Assembly (NCBI GenBank): GCA_918797485.1
Contig: CAKKNE010000002.1
Span: 3,314,501-3,378,500, forward strand
Reading direction: 5' to 3'
DNA from: Pelagomonas calceolata
Taxonomy: Eukaryota > Sar > Pelagophyceae > Pelagomonadales > Pelagomonadaceae
Length of the DNA stretch: 64,000 nt
Positions 35,891-44,969 of the stretch are shown here, in pieces (position 1 is the first letter of the stretch; each line of letters starts with the position of its first letter). Both the position numbers and the translations under genes were made by a program. The notes beneath the pieces were generated by a model. It searched no databases. It had not been told where the DNA came from and saw only the letters and a list, made by a program, of their open reading frames with translations.

Positions 35891-36039
35891 GTTAACTTTA
35901 GTAATAGAGGTACTCCGCCGAGGCGGCCGCGCGGCGGTGGCGTCTGCACGAGCCCTGCTCTTCTTGCTGGTAGGTGGAAGCGCGAGTCATCCGGCTCTGT
36001 GCGAGGCGCGGGCTGCACATCGATCAGCAGATCTCACTT

Positions 36040-36063
36040 GCTAGTGTCTTACAGGCCGCTTGC
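36040..36063 (+). repeat. Dispersed promoter palindrome, copy 12
   Basis: A 24-bp copy with one change in the right end (CGCTTGC). It lies between two convergent genes (EF-hand protein and ARF), so it is an exception to the promoter placement. Confidence 0.7.
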
Positions 36064-36141
36064 GCGCGATCTAAACACGATCGGCGCGGCCCTTGGTTGA
36101 CGCCCCCCACGGGCTGGAGTTAAAACACGCGCCTTAGGCCC

Positions 36142-36693
36142 TCACGACGCGGGTTTCGAAGGACAGTTCTCCTTGAGCCAGTCGAGACCCTCGTACAACC
36201 CGTCGCCCGTCGTCGCGCAGCAGGCCTGGATGTACCACTTCCGCCCTCTCAAGGAAGACAGCTGGAGCGCCTCGGCGAGTTGCGCCGCGGGCGCCGCGTT
36301 CGGCAGGTCCTGCTTGTTCGCGTACACTAGTACCACAGCGTCCCGCAGCTCGAACTGGTCGAGCAACCCATGTAATTCGTCCTTCGCTTGTGAGAGTCGA
36401 TCCCGATCATTGCTATCAACAACAAAGATCACGCCCTGCGTGTCCGAGTAGTAGTGGCGCCAGAGCGGCCTTATTTTATCTTGCCCGCCAATGTCCCACA
36501 CCGTCAGCGTCAGATTGCCGTACTCGATGGCCTCGACGTTAAACCCGATGGTCGGGATCGTCGTCACGACCTCGCCCAGTTTGAGCTTGTAGAGGATGGT
36601 CGTCTTGCCCGCGGCGTCGAGGCCGACCATGCACAGTCTGGCATCGAGCTTCGTCCAGCCGTCGAGCCCCATGAGGGAGAAGAGCGCGCCCAT
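36142..36693 (-). CDS. ARF-family small GTPase
   Basis: 183 aa, full ARF length. All nucleotide motifs are present: GLDAAGKTT (P-loop), the switch 1 Thr in [28 protein letters not shown] (switch 2 with the catalytic Gln), NKQDLPNA and the C-A-T base contact in [18 protein letters not shown]. The N-terminus is MGALFSLMG, with Gly 2 available for myristoylation and an amphipathic helix. The sequence fits ARF1/ARF-like membrane-traffic GTPases (COPI and coat recruitment) better than ARL2/3. It shares a divergent promoter, with palindrome copy 36906-36929, with the ABCF gene. Confidence 0.93.
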   Translation of the reverse strand: MGALFSLMGLDGWTKLDARLCMVGLDAAGKTTILYKLKLGEVVTTIPTIGFNVEAIEYGNLTLTVWDIGGQDKIRPLWRHYYSDTQGVIFVVDSNDRDRLSQAKDELHGLLDQFELRDAVVLVYANKQDLPNAAPAAQLAEALQLSSLRGRKWYIQACCATTGDGLYEGLDWLKENCPSKPAS

Positions 36694-37117
36694 GATTCGT
36701 GGGCACCGGTTTCGACGCTTGCAAGGACGCCGGCGCCGGCTTTCCAGCCAGGAGGATTTGTAATTACGAGGGTGCTACGCGGTCTGCACGGCTCGCCGCG
36801 GCGGCGGCGCTGCGGCTGCGGGTCGGCTGGCGACGGAAGATATCGCACGATGCTGCTTGCTGCAGTATCTCGAGCAGAGGCCGTGAAAAACCCAAAGCTG
36901 ACCAAGCTTAGCGTCTGTAAGACACTAGATTTTCAAGCATAGTATGCTTGGACCAAAACGCCGTGGTTTTGGCACATACGGACCACCAAGGGTCCTCCCT
37001 GCATCGCCTCGCTGCCGGAGCATCGCTCCGATTCGCTGCGGCGCACCGCTACGAGCCGGAGAGCCTGCCGCCAAAAGCAGAGCTAGCGCGCGACGCGCGT
37101 AGACACCAGCGGGACCC
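36694..37117. other. Divergent spacer ARF/ABCF
   Basis: A 424-bp bidirectional promoter. It has a degenerate dispersed palindrome (36906-36929) and no supported ORF. Confidence 0.5.
36906..36929 (-). repeat. Dispersed promoter palindrome, copy 13
   Basis: Degenerate ends (GCTTAG and CTAGA), but the TGTAAGACACTAG core is intact. Confidence 0.6.
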
Positions 37118-39565
37118 ATGGGCAAGGCCCAGGAGAAGCGCGAGGCCGCCGAGAAGGCCGCGGCCAAGAAGGCCGAGAAGGACGCCAAGAAGGCGGCGCT
37201 GAAAGAGGCGCGCGCGGCGAAGAAGGCGTTAAAAGCGCAAGTCAAGGAGGCGGTGGAAGCGCAGAAGAAGCCGCTTCCTCCCAAACCGGAAGAATTGAAC
37301 GAAAATAATTGGAATGACGCATCCCAAAAAGCCCTAGACGACGCGTTACGTTCCCATGCCCCGCTGCCGAACCAGGTCGAGCGGTGGCGCTTGATCAGTC
37401 GAGACGTGCCGTCGTACTCGTCGCGGGCCTGCGCCCTACGCTTTTTGGAAGTGAGAAAAAATATAAAAAAACTCAAAGATTGGGAGGCCGAGTGCCGCGC
37501 CGTGACGCTCGCGAACGCCGCGCTGTCGAAGTTGGACGGGAGGGCGAAGAAGGACATCGAGGAGAAGGCGCGACGAGCCTACCAGGAAAAGGCCGGCGTC
37601 AAGACGGAAGAAGAAAAAGCGGCAGAGGAAGCGCGGCAGCTCGCGGAGGCCAAAATGGGTAGGGTGCTCAAGGCCGACGACGGTGCTGCGGCTGATTTAC
37701 TGGCCGCGCAAGGGGTAGTAGCGACCTTCGCCGCACCTCCAGCGAAAGCTCATAGGAACGTCAAAGACGTGAATGTCAGTAATCTCGGCGTCTCGTTCCA
37801 CGGCGCGCCTATATTGGATGGGACGACGTTCGTCATGAACTGGGGCAATAGATATGGCTTTGTTGGTCGCAATGGTTCGGGCAAGTCTACGGTTATGAGG
37901 TGTATCGGCGCTCGAGCGATTCCCATACCCGCGGCGATCGACATCTATCACTTGACGACCGAATACCCACCGACCGACGAAACGGCCCTGGAAGCGGTCA
38001 TGAAGGTCGACGACGAACGAAACGAGTGCGAGCGGGAAGTAGACGAACTCAACGACCTGATGGCTTCGGACGCATTGGACGAGGACGCGCACAACGACGC
38101 CGCGGACCGGTTGAACGTTTTATATGAAAGGTTGGAGGAGCTGGACGCCGCCACCGCGGAAGCTAGAGCAACTGATATCTTAACGGGATTAGGGTTCTCC
38201 GCGGACCGGCAAAAACAGAAAACCAAGGACTTTAGCGGTGGCTGGCGGATGAGGGTAGCTCTAGCGCGCGCTCTATTCATCCAGCCCGCTCTCTTGTTAT
38301 TGGATGAACCTACCAACCACCTGGACATGGAGGCCGTCGTCTGGCTCGAGGACTACCTGTCGAAGTGGCAGAAGATGCTGTTCATGGTCTGCCATTCCCA
38401 GGACTTCCTGAACAACGTGTGTACACATATCTGCCATCTGGACCAATTGCACAAACAGCTTGTGTACTACAAAGGCAACTACGATAGTTTTGTCGAAACG
38501 AAAAGGGACCTACAGACGGAACAGATGAAGCGCTGGGAGGCGGAACAGGCGGACTTAAAGCAGATGAAGGAGTACGTGGCCAAGTTCGGCCACGGGACCG
38601 CCAAATTAGCGAGACAGGGCAAGTCGAAGGAGAAATTGTTAGCGAAAAAGATGGCGTCGGGCTTGACGGAGAAGCCCGTCGAAGAATTATCGCTGAAGTT
38701 CCGGTTTCCCGACCCCGGGCACCTCAGCCCTCCCGTCCTCCAAGTGAACGAGTTGACCTTCGGATACGGAGACGGACCGAACTTGTACGAAAATGTCGAC
38801 TTCGGCTTGGATCTGGACTCGAGAATCGCGTTGGTCGGCCCGAATGGTGCTGGTAAATCGACATTAGTGAAAATCATCAATGGCGAACTTACGCCGCGAC
38901 GAGGCGCGGTGCGACCCCACGGCCACCTCAAGATGACGAAGTTCACGCAGCACTTCGAGGACGTGTTGGACTTCACGAAGACGCCCCTGCAGTGGTTCAT
39001 GGACCGGTACCCCGAAACTACAAGAGAGGACGCGCGGAAGTGGCTCGGGAGGTACGGCACGTCCGGCGTCGTGCAGCAGCAGACGATGTCGCAGCTCTCC
39101 GAAGGCCAGAAGGCCAAGGTCGTTTTTTGTCATATGGCCAAACAATCAGCACACATCCTGCTGCTGGACGAGCCGACGAATGCACTAGATATGGAAATGA
39201 TCGATTCGCTCGCGGACGCCATCAAGGCGTTCAAGGGCGGGGTCGTACTTGTAAGTCACGACATGCGATTAATTAGCCAAGTGACGGAGGAGATCTGGAT
39301 CGTCGATAAAGGTTTAAGGAAGTACGAGGGCGACATCGGGAATTTCAAGATGGACCTGCGGCGGCAGATGAAGCTCGAAAAAGAAGACAAGAAGAAGAAG
39401 AAGTCTCCCAAATTGGCCCCGAAGGCGCCTTCACCTCCTCCGTCTTTTAGGCTGGACCAGGCGCCGCCGCCCGCGCCGCCGCCGGCGCGGAACCTGGACG
39501 CGCTCCGCGGTACAGCGCCGGCCGCGTACGTGCCGCCCGGGCGGCGGGGCGACGGCGCGTGGTAG
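37118..39565 (+). CDS. ABCF-type translation ATPase with N-terminal SANT/Myb-like segment
   Basis: 815 aa with no membrane segment. The first 55 residues form a Lys/Ala-rich coiled coil. Residues about 60-115 (NENNWNDASQKALDDALRSH, ERWRLISRDVPSYSSRACAL) resemble the SANT/Myb-like module of zuotin/DNAJC2. Then come tandem ABC domains: Walker A GRNGSGKST (about 250), signature FSGGW (about 371), LLLDEPTNHLD; and Walker A GPNGAGKST (about 573), signature LSEGQKAKV, LLLDEPTNALD. The linker between them is the charged ABCF arm. This is the GCN20/ABCF1-3 class acting on ribosomes. The C-terminal tail is Pro-rich. The second signature has Glu for the usual second Gly. The SANT-like fusion suggests a link to nascent-chain chaperone docking (inference). 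Confidence 0.88.
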   Translation: MGKAQEKREAAEKAAAKKAEKDAKKAALKEARAAKKALKAQVKEAVEAQKKPLPPKPEELNENNWNDASQKALDDALRSHAPLPNQVERWRLISRDVPSYSSRACALRFLEVRKNIKKLKDWEAECRAVTLANAALSKLDGRAKKDIEEKARRAYQEKAGVKTEEEKAAEEARQLAEAKMGRVLKADDGAAADLLAAQGVVATFAAPPAKAHRNVKDVNVSNLGVSFHGAPILDGTTFVMNWGNRYGFVGRNGSGKSTVMRCIGARAIPIPAAIDIYHLTTEYPPTDETALEAVMKVDDERNECEREVDELNDLMASDALDEDAHNDAADRLNVLYERLEELDAATAEARATDILTGLGFSADRQKQKTKDFSGGWRMRVALARALFIQPALLLLDEPTNHLDMEAVVWLEDYLSKWQKMLFMVCHSQDFLNNVCTHICHLDQLHKQLVYYKGNYDSFVETKRDLQTEQMKRWEAEQADLKQMKEYVAKFGHGTAKLARQGKSKEKLLAKKMASGLTEKPVEELSLKFRFPDPGHLSPPVLQVNELTFGYGDGPNLYENVDFGLDLDSRIALVGPNGAGKSTLVKIINGELTPRRGAVRPHGHLKMTKFTQHFEDVLDFTKTPLQWFMDRYPETTREDARKWLGRYGTSGVVQQQTMSQLSEGQKAKVVFCHMAKQSAHILLLDEPTNALDMEMIDSLADAIKAFKGGVVLVSHDMRLISQVTEEIWIVDKGLRKYEGDIGNFKMDLRRQMKLEKEDKKKKKSPKLAPKAPSPPPSFRLDQAPPPAPPPARNLDALRGTAPAAYVPPGRRGDGAW

Positions 39566-39895
39566 CTCGCGAATTATTGTGGACGGAGTAATCTTGGCAT
39601 GCTCCCTTTCTTTTTGGACCGCGTCGTCCGATTTAGCTCTCTAATTTGGCGGCGTTGGCGGCGCATTTTGTGAGGATCATCCTGTCTTACATCGTGTGGC
39701 TTGTGAGCGTCGCGCGGCGGCGTGGAAATGATAGGTCAAGTATGGTACGGTAGTACCTTACCGCAGTAATGCGGTTGCCTATTTGTATTTCACGCACTCA
39801 TAATAGTGAGCCGCGGTAACGTCATAGCCAGAGGAGTCCTTCCCGCGGCGCGTGACGCGCCGGCTGCTGTGGCGCCCTCTGCCTAGCTAAATTTA
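39566..39895. other. Spacer with two small hairpins
   Basis: A 330-bp region. GGTAC-GGTA-GTACC (39744-39757) and CCGCA-GTAA-TGCGG (39761-39774) can each fold into a 5-bp-stem hairpin. There is no palindrome copy and no ORF. Confidence 0.4.
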
Positions 39896-40612
39896 ATGGC
39901 GGCGTTGATGCCGGACTGGACCACGCGCAAGGCGCAGGACGCCAGCGCTGAGACAGCGCCGGCCACCGTCGACGCGGACATCTTCGGCTGGGACAGCGAC
40001 GAGGAAGTCGACGCGGAGGTCGCCGCGCTCACGGCGAGCCCCGTCGCGTTCCGGGGCTACAAGAGCGCGAGCAAGGCGCGGCCGTCGGCGCCGCCGCCGA
40101 CGCGCTGCACGACGCCGCCCCGGACCGGCCGCCGCCGCTCGCCGCGGCCCCCGACCGATAAGGCGCCGCCGGCGGTCAAGCCGCGGGCGCTGCGGCCGGC
40201 GCCGAGCCGGGGCGCGCGGCGCGTGCTCGTCGCGTCGAGCCGGGCGAACGCGCCGCCGCCGCCGCCGCCGCCGCTCAAAAAGGACCTGCTCCGCAGCCTC
40301 GCGGCGGCCGCGGACGACGCGCCGACCCGGTCGATCGCGGACAAGCTCCATCCGCTCGCGGCGCCGCCGACGCCGCCGCGGGCGGAAGCCGACGAGGCCG
40401 CGGCCGGCCCGCCCTCGACGGTGTCGCGCTCGGACCGCGGGTCGGTCGCGTCGCCGGCCGCGCGGTTCGCCGCCGCCCGCGAGGAGCCGCCGCGCCGGCG
40501 CCGGCCGCGGCGCGTCGACCGGAGCGACCCCGTCGCGCTCTTCGCGCACCGCCAGGCCGACTGGGAGCGCCAGCGCCGCGCCGCGCGCCGCCGCCGACGT
40601 GCCGCGGCGTGA
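39896..40612 (+). CDS. Disordered basic protein with HYLS1-box-like C-terminus
   Basis: 238 aa, mostly Pro/Ala/Arg low complexity. The recognisable parts are a short acidic block near the N-terminus (DADIFGWDSDEEVDAEV) and the C-terminal segment RVDRSDPVALFAHRQADWER. This matches, from memory, the D-P-V-x-x-Y/F...W pattern of the HYLS1 box in the centriolar/ciliary protein HYLS1. A role at the basal body is only inferred from that motif. The antisense strand is also open across the whole region because of high GC, but it has no recognisable motif. Confidence 0.5.
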   Translation: MAALMPDWTTRKAQDASAETAPATVDADIFGWDSDEEVDAEVAALTASPVAFRGYKSASKARPSAPPPTRCTTPPRTGRRRSPRPPTDKAPPAVKPRALRPAPSRGARRVLVASSRANAPPPPPPPLKKDLLRSLAAAADDAPTRSIADKLHPLAAPPTPPRAEADEAAAGPPSTVSRSDRGSVASPAARFAAAREEPPRRRRPRRVDRSDPVALFAHRQADWERQRRAARRRRRAAA

Positions 40613-40749
40613 GCCTTTCCCGGTGCTCCGTCTCCGCACCCTGGTCCGCGGAGACGGGCAAGTCGGTCGATTGTGATTAGAACAACGCTCGAACTTGAAG
40701 CGCGTGGGGAATGCCCGTAGCGAGTCACCAAGCGGAGTAATACGGGTCC

Positions 40750-42117
40750 TTAGAGGTCCTCGGGGTGGGCGACGAGGAGGTGCGGGGGGAAGTCGTCGCG
40801 GCACGTCGGGCACCGTGGCACGCGCTCGCCCCGGGAGGCGGACGCGTTGAGCAGCTCCAGCGCGCAGTCCCGGTGGAAGGCGTGCGGCACGGCGCGGTCC
40901 TCGTCCTCGAGCCACCGGCAGGGCATCTCGACGACGTCGCCGCCGAGCGCGTCCAGGCAGATCGGGCAGCACGCGGCCTCGTCCGGAGGCGCCGCCGCGA
41001 GGCGCCGCACGATCGACTCCGCGCGCCAGGGCACCGGCGGCACGCAGCCGTCCGCCGCGTCCTCGAGCGGCGGCATGGCGCCGTCGCTCTCGTCGTCCGA
41101 GTCGCTCTCCGCGTCGTCGCCGCGGCGGCGCCGCCGCGCGGCCTCGTCGCTCGACTCCGACGAGACGCTCTCCGAGCGGGCGCGCGGCATGGCGGCGATG
41201 GCCGCGTCGACGCGCTCGCGCCGCGCGCGGTCGTTCGCGGCGGCCGCCGCGTCGGCCCGCGCGGCCCAGGCCTCGTCGGCCCGCGCGGCCCAGGCCTCGT
41301 CGCCGCCTTCGGCGTCGTCGGCCCAGGCGTAGGCCAGCGTCTCCGCGGCCGAGTCGGGCGGCGAGGCCGCGCGCAGCGCGCGGACCGCCACCACGAAGCG
41401 CCGCCGCGTGAGCGCCGGCCAGTCGGCCAGCGCGAGGTGGTGCTCGAGCGCGTCCCACTCGCAGTACCTCAAATCGTCGAGGCACTCGGCCACGTCCAGG
41501 ACCGCGCGGCGCCGCGCCGGGCTGCCGACGTTCGCGCTCAGCCAGAGCCGCAGCTCGACCTCGCGCGGGCTCGCCCAGGGCCGGGACTCGCCCCAGTCCG
41601 GCGGCGCGCCCCAGGACCGCTCCTCCTCGGCCTGGACTCTTGCTTCCAATCGTTGCGCCCAGGCCGGCGGCGCGCCCTGGGCGCGCACCCAGGCCGGCGG
41701 CTCGCTCGCCGAGGGCGGCGCTTCTTCCTGGTGTACGGGTGCTTCGACGCGCCGCTCCTCCTGGCTCGCCCGCGCCTCGAGGCGCTGGCGTCGTTCTTCT
41801 TGCCGGGCCTCGAGGCGCCGCCACTGCTCGACGGCGTCGCGGTAGGCCGCACTCTGCGCGGCGGCCATGGCGGCGCGCTCCTCCTGGGCGGGCGGCGTAC
41901 GGGCGCGCTCCGCCTGGGGGCGGGCGAGGTACGGGCGGCCATTGCTCTGGGCGAGGTACGGGCGGCCATTGCTCTGCGCGCCTCCCCGGGCGCGCGCCTC
42001 CGGGGGGGCGCCCGGTCCGTCGGCGGACGGGCGCGGCATCTCGGGGCTGCCTCCGCGGGCGCGCGGCGGCTCCTCCTTCCTTGTTTGTTTGTGTGAGGAG
42101 AGCTGCAAGCAAAACAC
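40750..42117 (-). CDS. RING-finger protein (putative E3 ubiquitin ligase)
   Basis: 455 aa. The last 75 residues hold a RING-type finger: C-P-I-C, then C in VEMPC, H-x-F-H-x-x-C in HAFHRDCALELL, and C-P-T-C in VPRCPTCRDDF. The spacing has an enlarged loop between the second and third ligand pairs, as in RING-H2 variants. The N-terminal 340 residues are charged and low complexity, with a 27-bp tandem repeat coding QSNGRPYLA twice (41924-41977) and a 24-bp repeat coding DEAWAARA twice. A Ser/Asp-rich stretch (SESVSSESSDEAA) precedes the RING. No membrane segment. Met 27 (42039) is an alternative start. Confidence 0.72.
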   Translation of the reverse strand: MFCLQLSSHKQTRKEEPPRARGGSPEMPRPSADGPGAPPEARARGGAQSNGRPYLAQSNGRPYLARPQAERARTPPAQEERAAMAAAQSAAYRDAVEQWRRLEARQEERRQRLEARASQEERRVEAPVHQEEAPPSASEPPAWVRAQGAPPAWAQRLEARVQAEEERSWGAPPDWGESRPWASPREVELRLWLSANVGSPARRRAVLDVAECLDDLRYCEWDALEHHLALADWPALTRRRFVVAVRALRAASPPDSAAETLAYAWADDAEGGDEAWAARADEAWAARADAAAAANDRARRERVDAAIAAMPRARSESVSSESSDEAARRRRRGDDAESDSDDESDGAMPPLEDAADGCVPPVPWRAESIVRRLAAAPPDEAACCPICLDALGGDVVEMPCRWLEDEDRAVPHAFHRDCALELLNASASRGERVPRCPTCRDDFPPHLLVAHPEDL

Positions 42118-42453
42118 GAGAGGAGCGAGGGGGCGGGCGGCGCACCGGTAGGCGTGCGCAAGACGGGTCGGGGAACCGGCTCCGAGCGTTCGTCGCGGTT
42201 TGGGTGGCCAACTCTAGAGACTCTACTCTAGAATAATGACTGGAACGCTTGCGAGAAGTGGGCAGCGTTTAACAGGTGCCGGCTCCCGTCTCGAGTCGAA
42301 GGTGCTGCGCTGCGAGAAGTCTGGGACCTCGCCGAGGACGCAGACGACGCGAAAGGGCAGCCGCAAAAGGGCAGCACAACGCAAGGGACGTCGACGACGC
42401 GTTAGGTGCCGGCTCTCAGCTGCCCGCGAGCCGGCCGCAGAGCTCCAACAAAG
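42118..42453. other. Divergent spacer RING/AAA-WWE
   Basis: A 336-bp bidirectional promoter with no copy of the usual palindrome. A different CTAGAG/CTCTAG-rich patch is at 42211-42233. A direct repeat of the words gtgccggctc (42276 and 42407) flanks the 5' leader. Confidence 0.45.
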
Positions 42454-44940
42454 ATGGGCCCGCTCACGCCGCGCAACCCGCGCCTCCGCACGAAGTACCC
42501 GTACAACGACATGGTCTGGAAGAAGCTCGACCCGGACACGAAGGGCTTCGCGGAGATCAAGCAGGTCATAAAATATGCGGACGACGTCGAGATGTGCTGC
42601 CCGGGGTTAGTAGATAGGTTCCAAGAGGTCGCGAAGAACGGCAAGCTCACGAAGGACGCCTTCGATAATTATGGGAAGCCGACGGACCGCGCGAAGCATC
42701 GCGCCAAGCGGGCGAAGCGGCACGACCTCGGGGAGCTGCGGCAGCTCTTCGACACGATCGTGAAGGCCGGCGAGAAGGATATTAAATTGGCGGACCTCGT
42801 GCGGCACAAGCGCGAGGTGAACCGGATCTGTCCGGAGTTGATTACGGAGTTTAGTGACATCGACCAGGACAATAGTTGCAGCGTGAGCTGGGATGAATTA
42901 AGGGTCTTCGCCGGCGGCACGGACGACTGGCTCAAGTTCCAGTTGCAGAACATCATCGGGCTCGACGGGCTGAAGGACCAGATCCACCAGTTCCACCAGT
43001 CTATTAGTCTGGACAAGAAGAGGCAAGCTGCAGGCTTCGACGTGAAAGACGCGGGCGGCAAGTACCACATGATCTTCCAGGGGAACCCCGGGACGGGGAA
43101 AACGACCATGGGGCGCGTCGTGGCGGCGTTGCTCAAGCGCATAGGCATCACGCAGAGCGATCTGTTGGTGGAAGTGCAGCGGGATCAATTGGTAGCGGGA
43201 TACGTCGGCCAAACGGCCCCGAAGACGCAGGAGAAGATCGACGAGGCCTGTGCTGGGGTGCTTTTTGTGGATGAGGCGTACCGGCTGTCGCATGCTGTGT
43301 GGAAATCAAATTGTCGCGGCGCGTCTCCGCCACTGCTGAATCATGACCTTACGCCATCGACGCGACGCCACCTCAATGGCGTGGCGGTGTGGGTCTTACA
43401 CGACTCGATTCAGTCATCAGGACAGCGTCGTCGCCGAGAAATGACTTAGTGAAGAATTATGTGCACCCGACTCACTGGTTGATTTACCCACAGGTCGCAA
43501 GGTAGTAAATCGGGCAGCGACTACGGCAAGGAAGCTATTGAAACGCTCATGGGCGCGATGACCGAGCCGCCGGGCAAGGCGCCCGTCATGGTCTTCGCGG
43601 GCTATCCGAATGATATGGCTTCGTTCATGCAGGCGACTATGTGGAAATCAAATTTCGGGCGCCCCGCGCCATCGACGCAACGTGCTTTCCGTAGCTGCGT
43701 CTGCGCAATGGCGTGGCGATTCCGCGCCATCGACGCGACATTGTCCCCGTGGCCACGTCGGCTCGATGGCGTGGAGGCGCACAAAGGTCCACGCAATATT
43801 TCTCAGATAACCTAACTCACTGGTTGATTTCCACACAGGCAGGCGAATTCCGGGCTGTATCGACGCATCGCGTACACGTTCGACTTCGAGGACTACACGC
43901 CGTTAGATCTGGCGAAGATCCTGGGGAAGATGGCCCAGGGGAAGGGCTTCGGGCTGTCTGCCGACTTGACGTCAAACAATTTCGAGGTTTTGAGTAGGAT
44001 GATCGAGGAGGGCACGCTGCCCGAGGCGCGGGCCCTTATGAACGGCGGCATCTGCGAGCGCATCTTCACCTTCGCGAAACAATCATTGGATGGGCGGTGC
44101 CAGGCTTCCGGACAAGTAAGCGTGGAGATAACGGCGGAGGACATCACGATGGCAATGACACGCATCCCGCCGCCGCCGCGGCGCGACGACGGCGGCGACG
44201 ACGACGACGGCGGCGGCGGTGGTGGTGGCGGCGGCGGCGACGAGCGGCTGCGCCTCGAGCTGACGAACGTGAAGCAGCAGCTGATCCTCGTCAAACAGCA
44301 GCTGCGGACGGCGCGGGCCGACAGCAGCCGGTTGCGTGGCGAGCTGGACCGGACCAAGGCCCTCCTGGCCAGCCGTCCGGCCGCCCCGCCGCCCGCGGCC
44401 AGGGGCCCACAGGCTCCGCAGGCCCCGCAGGCCCCGCCCGCGAACCAGGCCCCTCCGGCGGGCGCGGGTCATGCCGCGGCGCGGGCGGGCGTGCCGGCCG
44501 GGGGCACGTGGCAAGTGCTCCTAGAGAGCGGCTGGGCGACGATCGACGCCGCCGGGCAGCACATCATGAACGGCGCCGTCGCGGCCGGGCAGACGAGCAT
44601 ACGGGACAAGATCGCCGGCCGCGAGTATTTTATCGACTTCGTCGCGAAGAAGCAGACGAACTGCCGGACCGGCAAGGCGCGGGACATCCGGTGCGCGCCC
44701 GCCGGCTCGGCGGTGCCGGCCTCCAAGCCGTCGGAAGCCGGCGGGATTTGGCAGGTGCTCTTGAACGACGGCTGGAAGGTCATGGACGCGCCGACGTCCG
44801 CCACGCTGAGCCAGGCGGCGAAGGCGGGGCAGACTACCGTCCAGCTCCGCCAGCGGGGCTACGACTACACCGTCGATCTCGCGGCCCTCACGCAGACGAA
44901 TCTGGCGACAAAAGCGGTACGGCAGATCAAGTTTGTCTAA
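42454..44940 (+). CDS. EF-hand, CbbX/SpoVK-type AAA+ ATPase with two C-terminal WWE domains
   Basis: Three exons (42454-43286, 43494-43628, 43839-44940) give 689 aa; both introns are introners. The N-terminal region has an EF-hand loop (DQDNSCSVSWDE). The AAA+ module is of the CbbX/SpoVK type: Walker A GNPGTGKTT, Walker B GVLFVDEAYRLS, then, after intron 1, SGSDYGKEAIETLMGAM, VMVFAGYPNDMASFMQ, and after intron 2 NSGLYRRIAYTFDFEDY with the Arg finger. A Gly run and coiled coil follow. Two tandem WWE-like domains end the protein (about 44505-44697 and 44742-44937), each W-Q-V-L-L...GW...Y-x-x-D...Q-T-N...R-x-I. WWE domains bind poly-ADP-ribose or protein partners in known families. Calcium- or ADP-ribose-linked remodelling is inference. 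Confidence 0.85.
43295..43493 (+). mobile_element. Introner A (199 bp) in the AAA-WWE gene
   Basis: Left end CTGTGTGGAAATCAAA and right end TTGATTTACCCACAG form a near-perfect 15-bp inverted repeat. The flanks are GTCGCATG (43287-43294) and GTCGCAAG (43494-43501), a 7/8 target duplication. Splicing from the GT of the left duplication (43287) to the terminal CAG (43493) restores RLSQGSKSGSDYG in frame. An alternative donor (GTGG at 43299) would add four codons. Confidence 0.9.
43637..43838 (+). mobile_element. Introner B (202 bp) in the AAA-WWE gene
   Basis: Left end CTATGTGGAAATCAAA, right end TTGATTTCCACACAG. The 8-bp target duplication GCAGGCGA is perfect (43629-43636 and 43839-43846). Exact restoration of SFMQANSGLYRR needs a GC donor at 43629. 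The TIR-internal GT donor at 43641 would insert four residues but keep frame. The interior shares CGCCATCGACGCGAC with introners A and C but is otherwise diverged. Confidence 0.9.
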
Positions 44941-44969
44941 GAATTGGAAAAAATAAAATAAGAACAACA

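Noticed and set aside
39744-39774. Paired 5-bp hairpins as a terminator or small RNA
   Set aside because: Stems are too short to stand out from chance in a sequence of this length.
39893-42211. 772-aa minus ORF spanning the HYLS1-like and RING genes
   Set aside because: Stop-free only because of GC bias. It reads almost entirely Arg/Ala/Gly and runs across the RING gene in a different frame.
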